A DNA stretch of 64,000 nt, taken from positions 64,862,665 to 64,926,664 of the forward strand of contig JAKSZT010053887.1 of the NCBI GenBank assembly GCA_026826555.1, in the 5' to 3' direction. Both the position numbers and the translations under genes were made by a program. The notes beneath the pieces were generated by a model. That model was given only the letters and a program-made list of their open reading frames with translations. It made no database searches and was not told the DNA's origin. Within the stretch, counting starts at the first letter, position 1. The number at the start of each line of letters is the position of its first letter. Source of the stretch: Tolypeutes matacus. Taxonomy: Eukaryota; Chordata; Mammalia; Cingulata; Chlamyphoridae. Positions 56,196-64,000 of the stretch are shown here, one piece after another.

Positions 56196-59100
56196 CTCAT
56201 GGCAATATTTACCTTTAATCAACTCCTAGAATTCATCTTGACTCCACCAATACTTTAGATTCCTTGGAGAGCATGGAAGTTCCTGATTACAAAGAATTTG
56301 TCTTCCCTTTCTTAGGTCTTTTTCAGTACCTATGGCCTACTGAGAAGATGATCAAGAAATAGTTATTGAATTAATTGAAAAATAGTTGATATCATGGATT
56401 CAAGGCATTTTAATTTAATTCTCAAGTTTGGGGTTCTGTAACCTGACCTAAACCAATTATTTAGCAATTTTTAAATTTTTAAATTTCTTTTGTAAATATT
56501 GGTAGCCTTCAGTGTTCAGAGATAGGTAATGCCTATATGTCTTTTTCAACATAAGTAATTATTAGATGATTTGTTTCAATGAAAGTGCATCAGATCAAAT
56601 GTTTCCAAGTTTAATCATTTTATTAGTGAACATATAGCTTTGGGACATACCATTCTATATCCTACCACCTGGTACCTTCACTAATGGTTCAATTCAAAAG
56701 AAAAGCAATGATATGAAATAATATCTACCTGGAAGAACCAGATAAAATCTATATTTGTGTCATACAACTGAGTCTTCATGAAGCAGACATATGCGAGAAC
56801 AGTGGCATTTTAAACCTTGAGTCTAAGGCCTCAAGGCTTGCTGGATTCCCAGGCCTTGTGAATGCAGGGCACATAGGTGCTATACAATTTTTACAACTAA
56901 TAACCTAAAACACCAATAATTTTGCAAATGAAACAAATATTTTGAACATTCACTAAGCTAAATAATAAATCTTCAGGTGCAGACAGTAATAAAATTAGTT
57001 GGAGTCCTAAGAAACCACTTCTGGAATGTTGATCCTTGATTTCTTTGAATACTAACAACTATAAATAAAATTGTAAACAGTACCTGTTGCAACTCTGGGA
57101 AAGGTTGCAACTCTGTTCAGATTATATAGGGTGTAAATAAAATTATATATTGAAGTGTTTTTAACCACACAAATAATCAGATGATGCAATATGACATTAA
57201 TGTACCATCTTAATAATTAAGCTAGAACATATTGCATTATGATTAGTTTCAATATTTTTTCACAAAATAAATTAAATATCATTTGTTCAATATAAACAAT
57301 AACAAGTTGGAAAATTTGTCCGAATACTTTTGTATGTTAAATTATGTTTTAAATATATTTAAAGTATACCCTGAAAACTCAATTACCAGTGAATGTGATT
57401 ATATGAATATCATGTTTAGTTTGAAAATACTGTTAGTATCCATGTATTACTTCTGTGAAAATATTCTCTTGCTATATTTACTTGGTGACCCTGTGTTCTT
57501 CTTTAAAATCTATTTTAGATTTTATTTGACTTGGGGTTTTTTTTCTCTGCTTCCAAGATAAAGTTAAGGATTCTCTTTTTTGTTTTATTGTATTTATATT
57601 GTTTATGGCATTTATCATGATGTTTTTAATATCTTTCTATTTATTAGTAAGTAGAATATACAGTTAAAAATAACTTATGGTAGTGTTTATGTCTAGCACT
57701 TTTCTGATATTTACTTTATATAAAAGAGTAAATTATATGAATCAGTGGGTCATCTCACAGTGTATCTCTTTTATTAATTTGTCTGTTCAGATATTATATG
57801 TTTGTTTGTTAACATATATAACTTTGAGCATTCTCTTTTATCTGATTATACTCAGGCCATTTGCTTCTGAATCCAAAGTCTGAATTCAAGAGAGAAGACT
57901 TTATACACTTTTTCCTTTAGAAATATATCCTTAGTTACAATTTAATAGTGGTCAAAATCTGCTGTCAAAATTGTAGTGTTGCTCTTCTATTGTTTTGTAT
58001 ATTCTCCTTTTGCCACCACATTCCTGTGTTTAAGATCGTCCAGTGAAACTACAGTTCCTGAACTTCACAACAACATTCCAATGTATCCTTCCAAACAAAC
58101 TCAACTCTTTTAGGATAGACTCCCATCTTCCATTTTATCAAAATTCCCCATGCCTTCTAATTTTATTGATGGAAAGTTAAATTAACTCATTATTGAATTA
58201 TTGAATCAATTATAATGCTTATGATTGCATAACAGATAACTGGCCCAAAATATTATATTGAGAATCCTCTGCGTCTTATATCTTAGAAATGGCTAGCTGT
58301 GGGAATTTAAGTATAGAAAGAAGACGAAAAGCTTTAATGGAGGCCTTTTTCTATACCCACACATAATTAATGTTAACTAGGAAAATGCCTGGCCTTATTC
58401 TTCCAGAGACTCTGACTCTTTCCTGATCTGTTAAATTACAATATTCCTTTAAAAACTCATTAATAGTTTGTATTGTATTAAATAATCAACTGGATTAATT
58501 TAAAGATAGAATGGGGAATGACAAATCTTAGATTCAGATTTGAGATGGAAAAATTAATTGAAGTTAAAACCTTGTCAGGATTTTATTTTCTTTTTGGCCT
58601 TTGCATTACCTGGGATCACTGCTCTGCAAAACTGAGTTAATTTCTGTTTTGCACTTTGCATTCTATGTGTAAACATTAACGGCTGATGCCCAGGTTAATT
58701 CACATGAGAGTATTTGACCTATTCACACAGAAGGTAATAATATCTCAGTACAAATAATATACATGCTCACTGAATTTATTTAAAAAAAGTATAGAAGAGC
58801 TGAAAACACTATTTTTGAAAATGATATTTATACTCCATAAAATAGTCTACAAATCTTAACATTTTTAAAAGTACATTGGGACAATAATGCTGTGATATTT
58901 TAAACCTGAGAGAAAAGCAACAGATGAGTCTAAAAATAATAATTAAAACTGAGAAGGAACTATTTTCCTAAATGTATAACATAAAGTAATTATATTGTAT
59001 TATTCTTTCATTACTTTATATTTCTTTTTGGAAGGTAAAGTAAATAAAAAACATAAAATATATTTATTTAAAATTTAATCTTTCAATCAGCATTATATTT

Positions 59101-60459
59101 ATTCTTTATAACTCTTCTTGGCAATATTTGAACTCTTATTACCTGAGGATTTAAATAGTCATTTAAAATTAGCCAAGGTAAAAAAAAAAAAGAAAAAAAA
59201 AAGACACATTATATTTTATTTCTAAATACATTGTAACTAAAGGAGGCTAATGGACAACTAAGAACAAAATAATTATAAGTCAAATATCATCCACAAAATG
59301 AATTTATAAAAACATAGTGAATAAGATCTGTGCATTAATTCATCATTTGCCACTAATTTATATTTGGTCAATTATAATAATTCAAGGAAACTATCTTCAC
59401 TGTGTACCTATGACCTAAGAGTTATACCTTGCTTACATTCAGTGCTTACCACAGACCATAAACTAAATATTATTCCTTGTTCATAGAGTAGAAAGATAAC
59501 ACTGGCAGGTTACAATTTTCTAAAGTTACATGAGTTCTTTAGTTATATCAGACTTTAAGTCTTGGTTTATTTTTCTGTGGCCTGAAGTGTAGGTCCCTAA
59601 AGTATAAACATGACCACTCAAGTCCTCACCAATAAGTTGGACAGGCAGTCCTCAAGTAATCTGGGGAGTGAGGGAGTGGGGAGTCTGAGACATATATGAA
59701 ATTGTTCATAAGGATTTATTAGCTTTTGATGTTAAATCTGGAAGCAGAATCCAAGAAACATAATTATTTGGTCTAAAGTTAAACCCGTTTTAAGTTTCTA
59801 TATAAATAAATTCAGAAAAGCTTTAAACATAAACAAAAATGGATAACTCATTGTAAATGATATTAATGCTCCCATTTAGTTCTTTATCAACAGCATTATG
59901 TTAGCTTAAGAGAATTCTAACAGTGGAAATTGTTTCTCATGTTTTTAGTGGTTTAATTTAATGGATTTCTATGAGATGATAATTTTTTAAAGTTTATGAG
60001 CTTTCTCTTGGGAACTGTGTATGTTTTATCTTAATATGAACTCAAATTAATATTTTTATACTTAAATATTTTTGAAAGAAGAAGAAAATAGGTCAAATAG
60101 GTATTGAATGTAATAACTAAACTTAGTATGTTCATTATGATGAAGCATTAATGTACAAAAGAAAAATAAAAAAACATCAGAATATGTTAAGAAGGGTTTA
60201 GCAAACAAAATAAATATAGAAATACTGTATGTATTTGCATTTCTGAATTGATCATTTTCAGGTCCACTTTTTCCAATCACTATTTAATTGATAACTCTGG
60301 GATATAATAAGTTAATATGTTCATTAAGACAAAAAATAGAACTAAGTTAAATTTTTTATAGGATTTCCTATATGCATTGTTGAGCAGTTGGTGATTTTAT
60401 GGAATCAAACAAATTTGATGAATATACTTCTGATCTATTCATATTTTTATGGAGTGAAA
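56196..60459. other. Long AT-rich stretch without recognisable genes
   Basis: Short AT-biased frames only (such as 57283-57561, 92 codons, rich in Leu, Phe, Asn and Tyr). No promoter, exon pair or repeat family is recognised. A-rich runs lie at 59181-59201. This is the longest unannotated part of the window. Confidence 0.5.
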
Positions 60460-60690
60460 CCCTGGTTTAGTGAAAGAACATAAATTTAGAGTATGATAAA
60501 CCTCAGTTCAAATGGTAGCTCCACCACATACCATAACTGTGGTGTTAGATGGGTTACTTTGCCTCATTTATGCTCTTTTACTTCATTTAAAATTGAATTA
60601 ACACTGTTCACTGTATAAGATAATTAAACGTATTAAAAACATATCTATAGTGCTTATAGGTGCTCAAGAAACAGTAATATTGTTGGTACA
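60460..60690 (+). mobile_element. MIR SINE
   Basis: TGGTTTAGTGAAAGAACATA, then CCTCAGTTCAAATGGTAGCT, CCACATACCATAACTGTG, GGGTTACTTTGCCTCA and TGCTTATAGGTGCTCAAGAA reproduce nearly the full MIR order in the sense direction. It is diverged. Confidence 0.8.
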
Positions 60691-60748
60691 AATACAATAA
60701 AAATTATTCTAAAATAAAGAACAAAATAAAGTAAAAAAAAAAAAAATA

Positions 60749-61940
60749 CAATAAGTCTATACTAGAATACCAGTAAGTCTACTCTAGTCCATTGTTCATT
60801 CCGCAATCCTGAGGATTCTGGGATAGTGATACCCATTCCACCTCTAATTGAGAGGGGGCTTAGATCCCATGAGGCAGATGGATGGGACTACCTTGCTTGC
60901 AGTTGCAGACTCTGTCTGTTCCTAAGGATGGTCGTTGTCCATCATCTCCTTGTTAGTTGTCCTGGGTAAGTCCAATGAACTGGAGAGTACCTGTTACAAC
61001 TCTGTTGAGATTCAGGGCCCAGGTTGCACACGGGCAGCCCAAAGATTTAAGTCTCTTGCATATATAACTATCAAATCTAGCACTAACTGTAGGTTCAAAT
61101 AGAAGGGGCAGAAGACGCATGTGTAGGGAAACCATAACTGAGTCCAACTCTGTCACACTAGGGAGCATAAATTCCTAAGTAGAGCCCACTGGCAGTGCGT
61201 CAAACTGCTGAGCTGTCTGCCCTGTCTATAGTGTCTGGATATCTCGCTATTTGAAGCAATATTTACTTTGGCAGTCAATGAGATACTACTGAGACGTGCA
61301 TAAGCACAACCTCTGGAATGACCTCCTGACATGCTTTGAACTCTCTTAGCCATATAAACTTATTTGTTTTTACCCTTCACCCCTTTTGGTCAAGGTCTTT
61401 GTCCAGTTGCATTGCTAGTTGGTGCTTGGTAGTATTCCTTCGGTGCCAGGGAGGCCCATCCCTGGGAGTCATGTCCCATGCTGGGGGGAAGATAAGCTGA
61501 GATCAGCTTAGAGAGAGACCACATTTGAGCAACAAGGAGCATCTCAGGAGGTAACTCTTAGGCACCTTATAATACTGGCCTAAGTTTCTATTTCAAGAGT
61601 AAAGGTTCATAAGTACAGTCATCAATATTAATGGCCCATCAATAGTCCATCTTCCTTCGCTAGTCACTGCCCCAGTATTCATGGGATTCTTGCTGTTCCA
61701 TTAGACAATGTGGCAGAGCTCCCCAGGATGGAAATTTGATATTCTTTCAGTTATTGTGTGAACCTCCATCCACCATGACAATGCCCCATGAACACCTGAA
61801 CACATTCATATACCTTATACATATGCCCCAGGTGAACCTCCTCCCATGCCTCCCCATCACTGACACCCTGCACCAATGATCCTCCCCTGCCACAGTTGTA
61901 ACTTATCTGTGATCCAAAACTTCTTCAAAAATGAAGCTAA
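60749..61940 (-). repeat. L1 3'UTR-type dispersed repeat, copy 2
   Basis: It aligns with 274-1500 over its whole length and in the same orientation. Landmarks are TAGAATACCAGTAAGTCTAC, TTGAGAGGGGGCTTAGATCC, GGTGCCAGGGAGGCCCATCC, GAGTCATGTCCCATGC, AGAGAGAGACCACATTTGAG and TATCTGTGATCCAAAACTTC. Its right part (CTCCCCAGGATGG, CCTCCATCCACCATGACAA, CAATGATCCTCCCCTGCCA) resembles 62640-62830 in the adjacent antisense L1. A poly-A run lies on its left (60733-60746), an orientation that does not fit a simple minus-strand L1 tail. Confidence 0.6.
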
Positions 61941-62154
61941 GAAAATAACCAGCTGCTATTCATAAGAAAATGAAATAATGATAGTTTTAAAAATAACAAA
62001 TAAAATGCAAAAACAATTTTTTAAAAATTTGGAATAATTAAAAATATAAAATTTTAAATAAATTTTGACATTATGTCTTTCATCACTGTAAGATCAGTAA
62101 TCTTGACTGTTCAGTGACATTTTCTTCTGTTTATTCCCCTAGTGCCTTATTTAT
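61941..62154. other. AT-rich spacer between L1-type blocks
   Basis: Simple A/T-rich DNA; nothing else is seen. Confidence 0.5.
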
Positions 62155-63131
62155 TTTCATTTTGTCTTCAAAGAAGCTTTAGGTTACAGAAAAGTCATGT
62201 GCAGAATATAGGGGATTCCCATATACCCAACATCCTCGCCCTTCACCCTTTCTCCTATTAATAACATTTTACATGTGGATGGTACATTTGTTTCAATAGA
62301 TGTATAAATATTGAAACATTACTACTAAAAATGGTCAATGATTTACATTATGGTTTATGTTTTGGACCATACACTTTTATAAATTTTAATGAAATTCAAC
62401 ATGGCCTGTATCCATCTTTGCAAGATCATATAGAACACTTCCATCTGTCCCCAAATGCCCCATGTTCCATCTATTCTGTTCCTCTCTCCCCCTCCCCTTG
62501 GGACCCATGACAGCCACGAAGCTTTACTCTTTGAAGAACAAGATTCGTAGTTACCTGCAACAACATTGAGGACTTGACATGCTGGCCTATTAGGCACTTT
62601 GTATGCTTTCGAGAGACTCCCACCCCTCTACTTGAGAACATAGCAGGACTCCCCAGGATAGGAGTCCATCACCTTCCCACCCATTATGTGGGTCTCCACC
62701 CACTGATACAACATACTATGACAAGATGAACACTCACACAATCCCTAGAAGCCTGCCACAGATCCTGCATGTCCCCCATATCCAACACCCTAAATCAGTA
62801 ACCCTTCCCTGCCATATTGCCAAAAGAACATTTGCAACGTTGTAGTTTCAACCACATACCCACAAATCCCCAGTGTTCAACTGGTCCCTCTGCCATCCCT
62901 CCCCCCTGTTCCATGGACAGTACAACCCAACCTTCCCACCCTAATCCCCTTACAAACCAGCACTGCCCAACCCAATAGCACCACTGTCATACCCATCCAC
63001 TGCACAACTACACACTTCCACCTTATAGATTTTGCCCATATGGGCTTTGGCTCACAACCTTCTCCTCCCTGTCTCCTGTAAACCTAGCTTATAGACTCTA
63101 GCTCTGTGAATCTGCTCAGTTTGCTTAATTC
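62155..63131 (-). mobile_element. L1 3'UTR, antisense
   Basis: It begins with TTCAAAGAAGCTTTAGGTTA and CAGAATATAGGGGATTCCCA, the antisense of an L1 3'UTR end. It continues with C-rich, G-poor DNA (long CCCACC and CCCTCC runs), so the sense strand is G-rich, as in many mammalian L1 3'UTRs. It directly abuts the ORF2 stop on its right. Confidence 0.8.
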
Positions 63132-64000
63132 ATATCAGGGAGTCGTGTAATATTTGTCCTTCAGTGCCTGGCTTGCTTCACTCAACATAAGGTCTTCAAG
63201 ATTCATCCATGTAACCCCATGTATTGATACTGTGTTTCTTCTTACAACTGAGTAATATTCCATTGAATGTATATACCACAATTTACTTATCCATTGATCT
63301 GTTGGTGGACATTTGGGCTTTTCTAACTTTTGGCAATAGTTTATAATGCCACTGTGAACTTTGGTGTGCACATATCTGTTTGTGACCCTGCTTTCAATTC
63401 TTCTGAGTATATACCCAGCAGTGGGATTGCTGGATCCTATGGCGGTTCTATAGTTAGCTTGCTGAGAAACTGCCAAACTATCCTACACAATGGCTGCACC
63501 TTTCTACATTCCCACCAGCAGTGGATCAGGGTTCCCCTTCCTACACATCATCTCCAACAATTGTAGTCCTCTGTTTTTTCAATAGCCACCAGTCTAATGG
63601 GAGTAAAATGATATCTCACTGTAGTTTTGATTTGCATTTTCCTAATAACTAGTGATGTTAAGCATCTTTTCATGTGTTTTTTTGCCATTTGTATTTCTTC
63701 TTTGGAGAAATGTTTGTTCTAATCATGCCCATTTTTTAAATGGGCTCTTTGTCTTTTTATTTTCAAGGTGTAGGAGTTCTTTGTATATGCTGGATATTAG
63801 GTCTCTATCAAGTATATGGTTACAGTATATTTTCTCTCATTGAGTAGGCTGCCTTTTCACTTTCTTGACAAAATCCTTTGTGGTGCAATAGTTTTTAATT
63901 TTGAGGAGGTCCCATTTATCTATTTTTTCTTTCATTGCTCATGCTATGGGTGTAAACTTCATGAAACCATTTCCTAATAAAAGATCCTGTAGATGCTTCC
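63132..64000 (-). pseudogene. L1 ORF2 C-terminal part, antisense, runs off the window
   Basis: A 113-codon minus-strand frame (63135-63476) holds CQKLEKPKCPPTDQWISKLW, then IHSMEYYSVVRRN, VTWMNLEDLMLSEASQALKD and ends KYYTTP-stop, the classic L1 ORF2 C-terminus. Further right, CACAATGGCTGCACCTTTCT, CAGCAGTGGATCAGGGTTCC and GTTTTGATTTGCATTTTCCT are antisense ORF2 landmarks, but in shifted frames. ORF2p is the endonuclease/reverse transcriptase of L1. The frameshifts mean this copy is inactive. The rest of the element would lie beyond 64000. Confidence 0.9.

Noticed and set aside
57283..57561. 92-codon plus-strand frame with hydrophobic residues
   Set aside because: Its composition follows the AT-rich DNA (Leu, Phe, Asn, Tyr, Ile). 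There is no motif, promoter or neighbouring exon.
63135..63476. 113-codon frame as a possible host gene
   Set aside because: It is the C-terminus of L1 ORF2, with its 3'UTR directly attached.

Overview
The window looks like nuclear DNA from a placental mammal, most likely a xenarthran (armadillo or sloth). The main clue is five tRNA-like SINE copies that open with a GGGAGCAGATGTGGCTC-type sequence, carry a B-box-like GGTTCAA, and end in CAAACAAACA/poly-A tails. This is the DAS-type SINE pattern of xenarthrans. Ancient mammalian repeats (MIR, L2, HAL1, old L1, MLT1-like LTRs) are also present. I could not separate armadillo from sloth by eye. I see no host protein-coding gene, structural RNA gene or CpG-rich promoter. 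The longest open stretches belong to retroelements.

Layout. 1-9.6 kb: an L1 3'UTR-type repeat, a solo ERVL-type LTR, AT-rich DNA, a tiny L1 insertion with a clear target-site duplication, and a MIR. 9.6-19.2 kb: a solo LTR, a class I (gammaretrovirus-like) LTR, an L1 ORF2 fragment, and a decayed class I env. Solo LTRs with perfect 5-bp duplications sit inside and downstream of the env. 19.87-23.44 kb: ERVL provirus 1 (minus strand) with both LTRs, the dUTPase region and gag; the rest of pol is lost and DAS SINEs lie at the gap. 23.9-33.6 kb: L1 and HAL1 fragments on both strands. 34.24-39.45 kb: ERVL provirus 2 (minus), with dUTPase, integrase, RNase H and RT; protease and most of gag are deleted. 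Its left LTR carries a second leader, which implies a tandem provirus. 41.32-44.79 kb: ERVL provirus 3 (minus), with 5' LTR, gag, protease and RT; the 3' half is missing. 44.9-56.2 kb: L1 3' ends, L2, a long AAAT microsatellite, LTRs, a second class I env with 3' LTR, and two DAS SINEs. 56.2-64 kb: AT-rich DNA, a MIR, a second copy of the L1 3'UTR-type repeat, and an antisense L1 running off the right edge.

No genes here work together as a pathway. The biology is a history of nested retroelement insertion, recombination and decay. The most informative structures are the three same-orientation ERVL copies with different deletions, the tandem-LTR junction at 34.3 kb, and the two class I env remnants. 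Repeat names come from recognising motifs and order by eye, not from a database search, and most boundaries are accurate to tens of bases.
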